37,717 nucleotides of DNA, taken from contig NZ_MAGP01000150.1 in assembly GCF_002926165.1 (NCBI RefSeq), positions 1 to 37,717 of the forward strand. Reading direction: 5' to 3'. The notes below the pieces were generated by a model, which did no database searches, was not told the origin of the DNA, and worked only from the letters and a program-made list of their open reading frames with translations. Shown piece by piece: positions 1 to 6,432 of the stretch (position 1 is its first letter; every line of letters starts with the position of its first letter). The position numbers were made by a program, and so were the translations under genes. The DNA comes from Micromonospora chalcea (GTDB lineage Bacteria > Actinomycetota > Actinomycetes > Mycobacteriales > Micromonosporaceae).

Positions 1-568
1 CGCCACGACCGGAAACGGGCGGTTGCGTCGGGTCGGTGCGGCCGTCCGGCACCGGCCCGGCCGGTTGGGGACGGCCGGGGGGCGGGGCGGCGGGAGACGA
101 CGGACCGGGCCGGGCGGACGACGGAGGCGCCGCCGGGCCGGGCCGACCGGAGACGGGTGGCTGCGGACCCGGGTGACCGGCCAGGGGCGGCTGCGGGCCC
201 GGGTGACCGGACGCGGGCGGCTGCGGACCCGGCCGGCCGGGTGGTTGCGGGCCCGGCGCCGGTGGCCGCGGAGCGGACCGGGCGGGCATCCCCGGCCCGG
301 CGGCCGGCGGAGGCATGCCGGGCCCGGCGGCCGGGCCCGGTGCTGCTCCCGGCCGGCCCGGCGCGGGCGCGGAGGAATCCCCCTCCGGTCCGAGTTCGCC
401 GCCCTGCTGCTTGGCCGTACGCAGATCGTCGATCCAGCCGAGTTCCTCGCCGACGACGGTCGGGTCGAGCTCGGGCTCGGCCCGGCCGCGTCCCCACCGG
501 CGGCCCTTGGCCCGCGGATCGCGCCGCTCGTCGGGGCCGTCCGCCGGCCGCTCCGGACCACGCGCCAT
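1..568 (-). CDS. Proline-rich hypothetical protein, N-terminal part (runs off the window)
   Basis: The reading frame opens with ATG at 568 (an in-frame GTG at 571 is possible) directly after the rarA stop codon, in the arrangement TAGTGATG. A GA/G-rich ribosome binding site lies inside the end of rarA, so the two are probably co-translated. The first 70 residues are charged and contain a compact segment, LGWIDDLRTAKQQ, which is the only part that looks folded. After that the protein is almost pure Pro/Gly/Ala/Ser/Arg and includes a 10-residue repeat built on PGPQPPxxGH, encoded by 30-bp DNA repeats. The C-terminus lies beyond position 1. I do not recognise the family. Such proline-rich N-termini often precede a membrane or secreted domain, but nothing visible here proves that. 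Confidence 0.75.
   Translation of the reverse strand, partial: MARGPERPADGPDERRDPRAKGRRWGRGRAEPELDPTVVGEELGWIDDLRTAKQQGGELGPEGDSSAPAPGRPGAAPGPAAGPGMPPPAAGPGMPARSAPRPPAPGPQPPGRPGPQPPASGHPGPQPPLAGHPGPQPPVSGRPGPAAPPSSARPGPSSPAAPPPGRPQPAGPVPDGRTDPTQPPVSGRG
151..255. repeat. 30-bp tandem repeat coding for PGPQPPxxGH units
   Basis: Three 30-bp units (151-180, 181-210, 211-240) plus a partial fourth share the core ggctgcgg(a/g)cccgg. They keep the reading frame of the proline-rich protein on the minus strand. The first two units share gggtgaccgg at their ends. Unit number probably varies between strains. Confidence 0.7.
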
Positions 569-570
569 CA

Positions 571-2061
571 CTACTGACCCCCCTCGGCGGCGTCGCTGCC
601 GCCCTCACTCGCCCCGCTGGCCTGCTCGCCGCCACCCACCCGGGCCCCGTTCACGGCGGCCGGGGCGCCGGCCTCCGCCCGGGTCGCCGGTGCCGGCAGC
701 CCACGGACGATCCGGCGCAGCAGCGGCAGCCGGGTGGCCACCGCCCGCTCCGCGCCGTGCCCACTGGGCTGGTAGTAGTCGGTCCCGACGAGGTCGTCCG
801 GAGCGTACTGCTGGGTGACCACCCCCCGGTGGTCGTCGTGCGGGTAGCGGTAGCCGGCCCCGTGCCCGAGTCCGCGCGCGCCGGAGTAGTGGGCGTCGCG
901 CAGCCCGCGCGGCACCGGGCCGCCACGACCGGCGCGTACGTCGGCGACAGCGGCGCCGATCGCGGCGGTGGCCGAGTTCGACTTCGGCGCGGTGGCCAGG
1001 TGGATGACCGCCTGGGCCAGGTTGAGCTGCGCCTCCGGCAGGCCCACGTACTCGACCGCGTGGGCGGCCGCCGTGGCGACCGTCAGCGCGGTGGGATCGG
1101 CCATTCCGACGTCCTCGCTGGCGAAGATCACCAGCCGGCGGGCGATGAACCGGGCGTCCTCGCCGGCCACCAGCATCCGGGCCAGCCAGTGCAGCGCCGC
1201 GTCCACGTCGGAGCCGCGCATGCTCTTGATGAACGCGCTGGTCACGTCGTAGTGCGCGTCGCCGTCGCGGTCGTAGCGAACCGCCGCCACGTCGACCGCC
1301 TGCTCCGCCACGGCCAGGTCGATCCGGCCGGCGCCGAGCGCGGTCGCGGTGGCCGCCGCCGCCTCCAGCGCGGTGAGCGCCTTGCGCACGTCGCCCCCGG
1401 CGAGCCGGACCAGGTGGTCCTCCGCCTCCTCGGCCAGCACCAGCGCGCCGCCGAGGCCGCGCTCGTCGGCGACCGCGCGGCGCAGCAGCCCGCGTACGTC
1501 GTCGTCGTCGAGGGCCTGGAGGGTGAGCAGCACGCACCGCGACAACAAGGGCGAGATGACCGAGAAGTACGGGTTCTCCGTGGTCGCCGCCAGCAGCGTG
1601 ACAGTACGGTCCTCGACGGCGGCGAGAAGCGAGTCCTGCTGGGTCTTGCTGAACCGGTGCACCTCGTCGATGAACAGCACCGTCGGCGGGCCGCCGGAAC
1701 GGCGCTGCCGCCGCGCGGTCTCGATCACCGCGCGGACGTCCTTCACACCTGCGGTCAGCGCGGACATCGCCACGAACCGCCGGTCGGTGGCCCGGGCCAC
1801 GAGATGCGCGATCGTGGTCTTGCCGCTGCCCGGCGGCCCCCAGAGGATGACCGACATCGGCGCCGCGCCCTCGACCAGCTGACGCAGCGGCGCGCCCGGT
1901 GCGAGCAGGTGCTCCTGCCCGACCAGCTCGTCGATGCCGGCCGGCCGCATCCGCACCGGCAGGGGCGAGTCCGCCCGGGCGTCGGTGAAGCCGTCGGCGC
2001 CGCCCGCGCCCGCGGGTGCTCCGGCGGGCTCGCCGAGGGTGAAGAGGGCGTCCGATTCCAT
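571..2061 (-). CDS. rarA: Replication-associated recombination protein A (RarA/MgsA, AAA+ ATPase)
   Basis: RarA is a clamp-loader-like AAA+ ATPase acting at stalled replication forks. From ATG at 2061 the product has 496 residues, near family length. Visible motifs are Walker A GPPGSGKT (residues 75-82), Walker B VLFIDEVH (about 128-135), the sensor-1 stretch AATTENPYF (about 158-166), and the C-terminal helical/tetramerisation region ending in short low-complexity sequence. The frame stays open far upstream, but family homology begins around residue 30, and a -10-like TACTGT lies seven bases before this ATG. I therefore take 2061 as a leaderless start; GTG at 2064 is the alternative. The last codon abuts the proline-rich gene. 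Function is secure; only the exact start is uncertain. Confidence 0.93.
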   Translation of the reverse strand: MESDALFTLGEPAGAPAGAGGADGFTDARADSPLPVRMRPAGIDELVGQEHLLAPGAPLRQLVEGAAPMSVILWGPPGSGKTTIAHLVARATDRRFVAMSALTAGVKDVRAVIETARRQRRSGGPPTVLFIDEVHRFSKTQQDSLLAAVEDRTVTLLAATTENPYFSVISPLLSRCVLLTLQALDDDDVRGLLRRAVADERGLGGALVLAEEAEDHLVRLAGGDVRKALTALEAAAATATALGAGRIDLAVAEQAVDVAAVRYDRDGDAHYDVTSAFIKSMRGSDVDAALHWLARMLVAGEDARFIARRLVIFASEDVGMADPTALTVATAAAHAVEYVGLPEAQLNLAQAVIHLATAPKSNSATAAIGAAVADVRAGRGGPVPRGLRDAHYSGARGLGHGAGYRYPHDDHRGVVTQQYAPDDLVGTDYYQPSGHGAERAVATRLPLLRRIVRGLPAPATRAEAGAPAAVNGARVGGGEQASGASEGGSDAAEGGQ

Positions 2062-2068
2062 CACGAGA

Positions 2069-2074
2069 ACAGTA
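2069..2074 (-). promoter_or_regulatory. Leaderless -10 element for rarA
   Basis: TACTGT on the minus strand (TANNNT class) is followed by seven bases and then ATG at 2061. This is the spacing expected when transcription starts at or next to the start codon. No Shine-Dalgarno sequence is present. Confidence 0.5.
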
Positions 2075-2135
2075 CCGGGCCGGGCCGACGGCGCCGGAAT
2101 CGCGCCGCCGACCCGACCCGGGTGGTCGTTTCCGG

Positions 2136-2348
2136 TCAGCCGCGACCCGGCCGCCGGCCCCGGTACCAGCGGCCGCCACCGCCGCCGCGCGGGCCGGAGC
2201 CGACGCCGGCCAGGTAGAGCGAGAGCAGCAGGAAGCCGATGAGCATGAGCGTCGAGGTGCTGAACAGATCGGGCGCGCCGAGGTCGGTGTTCATGAAGTC
2301 GAGCAGCAGCGCGAAACCGAACACGATGGCCGCGAGAATGGCGAGCAT
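2136..2348 (-). CDS. Small hypothetical membrane protein, 70 aa
   Basis: ATG at 2348 is preceded by a strong GGAGGAA ribosome binding site five bases upstream, which fixes this start against longer frames. The 70-residue product has two hydrophobic helices (about residues 2-18 and 33-48) separated by a short polar loop. Its tail is very rich in Gly and Arg (about residues 51-70) and would probably lie in the cytoplasm. Two-helix proteins of this kind are common in actinomycetes, but I know of no assigned function. It lies 74 bases upstream of rarA on the same strand, which may be read separately from its own promoter. Confidence 0.75.
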   Translation of the reverse strand: MLAILAAIVFGFALLLDFMNTDLGAPDLFSTSTLMLIGFLLLSLYLAGVGSGPRGGGGGRWYRGRRPGRG

Positions 2349-2468
2349 GTCGTTCCTCCGGTGGGGGTTCCCAGCAGGTCGGCGACGGATGTACCCAATC
2401 GGTCTGTTCGTCAATCTCCACCCTGGAACAGGAGCTGGGCGGCCTCCGATACGGGCCGCGGGTGCTCG

Positions 2469-2474
2469 TAGGCT
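2469..2474 (+). promoter_or_regulatory. Leaderless -10 element for the GNAT gene
   Basis: TAGGCT is followed by exactly six bases and ATG at 2481, with no Shine-Dalgarno sequence between. The pattern matches actinobacterial leaderless genes. Confidence 0.5.
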
Positions 2475-2480
2475 GGCGCA

Positions 2481-3221
2481 ATGATCACTGTCGACGAGGC
2501 GCTGACCGGGCGCGAGGCGCTGCTCGCCGCGGCCGGCGACCACCCGTACGCCCGGCACGCGCTGCGGCACGACCAGGCCTTACGCGGATGGCGGCACGGC
2601 GGCGCGGTCGGGTGGCTGCTCCCGCCGGGCGAGTGGTCGGCCGGCGGGGCGGTCGGCGCCCCCGGCCCGGCGCTCGACGTCTTCGCCGCCCACCGGGTGG
2701 ACGGGACGCTGCGAGCCGGTCAGTCGATCAACCTGCCCCACGCCGACCCGGACGAGGTGGCCGCGCGGCTGCCGGTGGCCCGGCTGATCGACTGGGACTT
2801 CCTCTGGACCACCGCGCCGCCGCCGCACCAGCCGGAGCAGGAGCGGGTGGAGCGGCTCACCGCTGCCGACCACCCCGCCCTGACCGCGCTGATCGAGGAG
2901 GCGTTCCCGAGCACCACCTCCCGGCCGGGCGAGCCGGGCATCGTCGACTGGTACGGGATCCGCGACGGGGACCGCCTGCTCGCCTGCGGCGCGGATCGCA
3001 GCCGCGCCGACATCGGCTTCCTGGCCGGGTTGACCGTCGCACCCGGGCTTCGCGGCCGGGGGCTGGGCGCGGCGCTGACCGCCGGCATGACGGGCGAGCT
3101 GTTCGCCCGGTACGACACGGTGGCGCTGGGCGTCTACCCGGACAACCTGGGCGCGATCCGGCTCTACCGGCGGCTCGGCTTCACCGCCACCGAACGCCGC
3201 ACCTCGATCAAGCTGGCCTGA
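2481..3221 (+). CDS. GNAT-family N-acetyltransferase
   Basis: The 246-residue protein carries a GNAT acyl-CoA-binding fold in its C-terminal half. The motif-A strand and pyrophosphate loop run over about residues 183-200, with core VAPGLRGRGLGAAL. The motif-B region is at about 217-235 (LGVYPDNLGAIRLYRRLGF). The N-terminal 120 residues are not typical of a single GNAT domain and may be a degenerate second one, as in tandem GNAT proteins. The substrate (small-molecule amine or protein) cannot be told. It stands alone on the plus strand, divergent from the small membrane protein, and its mRNA is probably leaderless. Confidence 0.85.
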   Translation: MITVDEALTGREALLAAAGDHPYARHALRHDQALRGWRHGGAVGWLLPPGEWSAGGAVGAPGPALDVFAAHRVDGTLRAGQSINLPHADPDEVAARLPVARLIDWDFLWTTAPPPHQPEQERVERLTAADHPALTALIEEAFPSTTSRPGEPGIVDWYGIRDGDRLLACGADRSRADIGFLAGLTVAPGLRGRGLGAALTAGMTGELFARYDTVALGVYPDNLGAIRLYRRLGFTATERRTSIKLA

Positions 3222-3278
3222 CGCTGCCGGCACCCGGCCAGGGCTGCGATCGGAAGCGGGCGCGTCGAACCGGTGAGT

Positions 3279-3326
3279 GGAACGTCATGGGTGTCAAACG
3301 GGAGCCGAGACACCCATGACGTTCCA
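3279..3326. terminator. Perfect 18-bp inverted repeat between convergent genes
   Basis: TGGAACGTCATGGGTGTC (3279-3296) and its exact reverse complement (3309-3326) are separated by 12 bases. The repeat lies between the 3' ends of the GNAT gene and the MFS gene. There is no T-tract on either side, so it may be a T-poor bidirectional terminator or a dispersed palindromic element. The rest of this 251-base gap holds only three imperfect 8-bp cgggacgc units at 3418-3441. Confidence 0.6.
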
Positions 3327-3472
3327 TCCGCGGGGCGGTGACCCGCACGGCGATACCGGGAACGTTGCTGCCGACAACGCCGGCACCACTCGGCCGCCGC
3401 CGGGCGACGCCCGCCGTCGGGACGCCGGGACGCCGGGACGGCCCAACCACTGCCGGACGACGCCCGCAGGGC

Positions 3473-4885
3473 TCAGTCGCGGCCGGGTGACGCCGGCACG
3501 ACCACCGGCCCGGGCCCGCCAGTGACGGCAGCCGCGTCCGCGCCGACGGCGGCGCCACGGTCCGCCGCGTCGAGGGGCGGCTCGGACGCCAGGCCGGCGT
3601 GGCCGGGGCCGCCGCCCGTCACCTCCGGCGTCACATCGACCGCCGAGGGGGTACGGCGGGCGGCGCGCCAGGCCGGCAGGTAGAGCGGCGCGGCCACGGC
3701 GAGCACCACCCCGCCGACGATCATGGCGGTGCTGACGCTCGTGGCGTCGGCCAGCGCGGTGAGCGTGACCGCGCCGAGAGCGCCGGCCGGCTGGCCGGCC
3801 ATCGAGTTGAGCGACAGCACGCTGGTGCGGTACGGCCCGTCGACCTGCCGGTGCAGCAGTCCCATGTGCAGCGGGTTCGACGCGCCGTGCACGGTGTAGC
3901 AGGCCAGGTACGCGATGAGGATGCCGACCGGCCCGGCCAGCAGGCCCATGCCGACCACTGTGACGCCCTGGAGGATCCGCATCAGCGCGGCGGCCGGGGC
4001 GGCGCCGAGGCGGCGCAGCAGGAACGGGGTGAGCGCGGCGCCGGCGGCGTTCGCGAGCCAGGCCGCCGTACCGGCGCAGCCGAGCAGCGCCGCGGCGCGG
4101 GCCGGGTCGTCGAGCACCTCGGCGAGGCGTACCGGCAGCAGCGACTCGAAGGTGACCATGCCGAAGCCCCAGAACAGCTCGACGGCGACCAGGGCCGCCA
4201 GCACCCGGTTTCGGCGCAGCAGCCCGACGGCCTGCCCGACCATCCGGGGCGCGTCGACCACGGAGGCGCGCAGCGCGGCCGGGCCGGACGCGGGCCGCCG
4301 CTCGGCCATCAGCGCGAGCAGCGCCACGATGGACACGGCCTGGAGCACGGCGGCGACGATCACCGGCAGCGCGAGGGCGCTGACCGGGCCGACCGGGCCG
4401 AGCGCGACGAGGCCGCCGCTGAGCAGGGCGCCGGCGCCGATGGCGACACCGATCACGGTGCCGGCCCAGCCGAGGCCGCGTTCGTACTCGGCTTTCGGGT
4501 CGGCGGCGAGCGTGGCGTCGACGTACCAGGATTCCATCGGGCCGCTGTCGAGCGCCCGGTAGACGCCCTGCAGCGCCCAGACCAGGAAGAACATCCAGAA
4601 CGAGTCGGCCACCGCCATCAGCGCCAGCGAGCCGAGGCCGATGGCCCAGGCGGCGACCAGCACGGGTTTGCGGCCGAGCGCGTCGGCGAAGCCGCCGGTG
4701 GGCAGTTCCAGCGCCAGCACGACGAGGCCCTGCGCGGTGGCGACCAGGCCGATCTGGGACAGCGTGAGGCCGCGCTCCTGCATCAGCAGGACCATCACCG
4801 GCATGAGCAGGCCGCTGGGTAGCCAGCGCAGGCCGTACAGCGTGAGGTAGCGGATCCGGATCTGGCGTACGGACAGCGCGGTCAC
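3473..4885 (-). CDS. MFS transporter, probable drug or small-molecule exporter
   Basis: The 470-residue protein has the spacing of hydrophobic segments of a 12-helix major facilitator. The loop between helices 2 and 3 reads GGFADALGRKP, matching the MFS G-x-x-x-D-x-x-G-R-(K/R) signature. The last 55 residues are a low-complexity cytoplasmic tail. It starts with GTG at 4885, which overlaps the stop codon of the upstream ArsR-type regulator by four bases (GTGA), so the two are translationally coupled. Such regulator-exporter pairs usually respond to the exported compound. The substrate is unknown. Confidence 0.88.
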   Translation of the reverse strand: MTALSVRQIRIRYLTLYGLRWLPSGLLMPVMVLLMQERGLTLSQIGLVATAQGLVVLALELPTGGFADALGRKPVLVAAWAIGLGSLALMAVADSFWMFFLVWALQGVYRALDSGPMESWYVDATLAADPKAEYERGLGWAGTVIGVAIGAGALLSGGLVALGPVGPVSALALPVIVAAVLQAVSIVALLALMAERRPASGPAALRASVVDAPRMVGQAVGLLRRNRVLAALVAVELFWGFGMVTFESLLPVRLAEVLDDPARAAALLGCAGTAAWLANAAGAALTPFLLRRLGAAPAAALMRILQGVTVVGMGLLAGPVGILIAYLACYTVHGASNPLHMGLLHRQVDGPYRTSVLSLNSMAGQPAGALGAVTLTALADATSVSTAMIVGGVVLAVAAPLYLPAWRAARRTPSAVDVTPEVTGGGPGHAGLASEPPLDAADRGAAVGADAAAVTGGPGPVVVPASPGRD

Positions 4886-5493
4886 GGCTTCTCCTCGGCG
4901 GGTGGCGGGGTGGACCGGGGGAACGCCGCGTCCATCGGGAGGGCGGCGAGGTAGAGCTGGACCGTCTCGGCGTCGGGGTCGTCCGGGTCGGTCTCGTCGC
5001 GGTGCCGCTCGAAGACCGCGAAGACCTCCTCCTGGATCGCCTTGAGGCGGTCCACCGGGATGCGCATGAAGAAGTCGCCCATGCCGAACGCGTCACGCCA
5101 GGCCGGCGACCACCGGTGCCGCTGGGCGAACCAGCGTTCGGCGTGCCCGGCGAAGAAGCGGACGTAGTCCGCCTCGACCCACTCGATGGCCGCCCGCGAG
5201 TCGGGGTCGTCGTCGAAGTCGCTGGACTCCCAGCTGGTGACATCGTGCGCGGCCCGCCAGTAGCGCTGCCGGCCGGTGCCGAGGCTCGGGTCCTCGACCA
5301 CGAGGCCGACCTCGGCGAGTTGGCGCAGGTGGTAACTGGTCGCGCCGCTGTTGGTGCCGAGCGCCTCGGCGAGGGCGGTGGCGGTGGACGGGCCCACCAC
5401 GCGCAGCGCCCCGATCAGCCGCATGCGCAGCGGCTGGGCCAGCGCGCGGACCTGACGGTGGTCGATGCGTACGGTGCGCTTCTTCTCCTCCAT
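4882..5493 (-). CDS. ArsR-type winged-helix transcriptional regulator
   Basis: The 203-residue protein has an N-terminal winged helix (about residues 8-75) with the ArsR/HTH_20 pattern: LAQPLRMRLIGALR, then the recognition region ALGTNSGATSYHLRQLAEVGLV. The C-terminal half is acidic and rich in Trp and Phe, and probably binds a ligand or dimerises. No metal-binding cysteines are visible in the DNA-binding part. The frame is open to 5541, but a longer start would lie inside the operator sites. ATG at 5493 sits seven bases after TATTGT, a good leaderless -10, so I chose 5493. It overlaps the MFS gene and very likely represses the pair. Confidence 0.85.
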   Translation of the reverse strand: MEEKKRTVRIDHRQVRALAQPLRMRLIGALRVVGPSTATALAEALGTNSGATSYHLRQLAEVGLVVEDPSLGTGRQRYWRAAHDVTSWESSDFDDDPDSRAAIEWVEADYVRFFAGHAERWFAQRHRWSPAWRDAFGMGDFFMRIPVDRLKAIQEEVFAVFERHRDETDPDDPDAETVQLYLAALPMDAAFPRSTPPPAEEKP

Positions 5494-5497
5494 GAGA

Positions 5498-5553
5498 TGC
5501 ACAATATCTGTGCACACTTTCGATGCACAAGATACTTGCAAAGAATCTGTGCA
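5498..5553. promoter_or_regulatory. Three 17-bp operator sites for the ArsR-MFS operon
   Basis: Site 1 (5498-5514) is the perfect dyad TGCACA-ATATC-TGTGCA. Site 2 (5524-5540) is TGCACA-AGATA-CTTGCA. Site 3 (5537-5553) is TGCAAA-GAATC-TGTGCA and shares four bases with site 2. All have the same 6-5-6 layout, and they fill the whole gap between the reductase stop codon and the regulator start. Sites 1 and 2 cover the predicted -10 and -35. Confidence 0.75.
5501..5530 (-). promoter_or_regulatory. Promoter of the ArsR-MFS operon
   Basis: On the minus strand, TTGTGC (5530-5525) is followed by an 18-base spacer and TATTGT (5506-5501). The start codon ATG lies seven bases further on, so the transcript is probably leaderless. 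Operators overlap both hexamers. Confidence 0.6.
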
Positions 5554-5554
5554 A

Positions 5555-6364
5555 CTAGCCGTACAGCTCGGTGATCCCGCGCAGCCGGGTCCGCAGCAGG
5601 CCCGCGGCGCGGGCGGAGTCCAGCACCACCTCCCCCGGGCGGCGCAGCCCGGCGGCGGCGATCGTGGTCGTCCGCAGCCCGCCCGTATCCACCCCGTCGT
5701 GCCGGGCCACCAGCAGCCCCAGCTCGGCGCGGCTCACCGCGTCCGGCCCGGCCACGTTCAGCAGCCCGGCGTAGTCGCCCGGCACCAGCTCCAGCACCGC
5801 GGCGGCGAGGTCGGCGACGTGCACCGGGCAGCGCAGCTCGTCGGTGAACAGCGTGGCCCGCCCCGCGAGGGCCTCCCGGCAGAGCTGGATCTGCTTGCTG
5901 CCCTCCCCCACGATCAGCGAGGTACGCACCAGCGCCGCGCCCGGATCGACCGCCCGCACCGCCGTCTCCGCCGCCGCCTTCGCCGCCCCGGTCGCGTGCA
6001 GCGGCGTGGGCACGTCCTCGTCCGCGTACGGCGCAGGCCGCCCGGCGTGCAGCGCGTCGCTGGACAGGTGCACCAGCCGGGCGTCCACCTCGGCGGCGGC
6101 TACCGCGATGTGGGCCGCCCCGTCCGCCGTGACCGCCCAGTCGTCGTACCGGTAGGGGGTGGCGACGACCGCGTCGGGGCGTACCCGGGTCAGCAGCTCC
6201 CGCACGGCGGCGCGGTCGGTCACGTCGAGCCGGTGCGGCGCGACGCCGGGCACCGCGACGGCGGCGCGGTGGTACGTGCCGGCGACCCGGTGCCCGGCGG
6301 CGACCGCCTGCCGGCACACCTCGGCGCCGAGGAAGCCGCTGGCTCCCACCACGAGCAGGTTCAT
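5555..6364 (-). CDS. RmlD-like NAD(P)-dependent reductase / sugar-nucleotide-binding SDR
   Basis: The 269-residue protein is an extended/atypical SDR of the RmlD (dTDP-4-dehydrorhamnose reductase) type. The cofactor motif GASGFLG is at residues 7-13, the HLSSD strand at about 99-103, and the family-like stretch FTDELRCPVHVADLA lies in the C-terminal half. The catalytic YxxxK of this family is changed: the sequence around K129 reads ATGAAKAAAE, with Thr125 where Tyr is expected. Normal catalysis is therefore doubtful. No other deoxysugar genes are near, so a role in rhamnose synthesis is unlikely. The start has a GGGGGAG ribosome binding site. The gene ends just before the ArsR operators. Confidence 0.8.
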   Translation of the reverse strand: MNLLVVGASGFLGAEVCRQAVAAGHRVAGTYHRAAVAVPGVAPHRLDVTDRAAVRELLTRVRPDAVVATPYRYDDWAVTADGAAHIAVAAAEVDARLVHLSSDALHAGRPAPYADEDVPTPLHATGAAKAAAETAVRAVDPGAALVRTSLIVGEGSKQIQLCREALAGRATLFTDELRCPVHVADLAAAVLELVPGDYAGLLNVAGPDAVSRAELGLLVARHDGVDTGGLRTTTIAAAGLRRPGEVVLDSARAAGLLRTRLRGITELYG

Positions 6365-6384
6365 GTCGTCTCCCCCGAAGATCG

Positions 6385-6414
6385 AAAAAGGCCCGCGTCA
6401 TCATGACGCGGGCC
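6385..6414 (-). terminator. Rho-independent terminator of aspS
   Basis: On the minus strand, an 11-bp perfect stem (ggcccgcgtca paired with tgacgcgggcc, three-base loop) is followed directly by TTTTT. It begins about 18 bases after the aspS stop codon. It is the only hairpin in the window with a clear T-run. Confidence 0.9.
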
Positions 6415-6432
6415 AGTTCCGGAAAGCGAGGA

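Noticed and set aside
151..255. CRISPR-like array
   Set aside because: Units are contiguous and in-frame coding, with no spacers.
157..2217. Long plus-strand open frame opposite rarA
   Set aside because: It is the complement of rarA and the proline-rich gene, Arg/Gly/Pro-rich without any motif. In such GC-rich DNA antisense frames stay open by codon bias.
5494..5541. Earlier start for the ArsR-type regulator at 5541
   Set aside because: It would place the operators and -10 inside the coding region; the extra 16 residues have no ribosome binding site and are not part of the winged helix.
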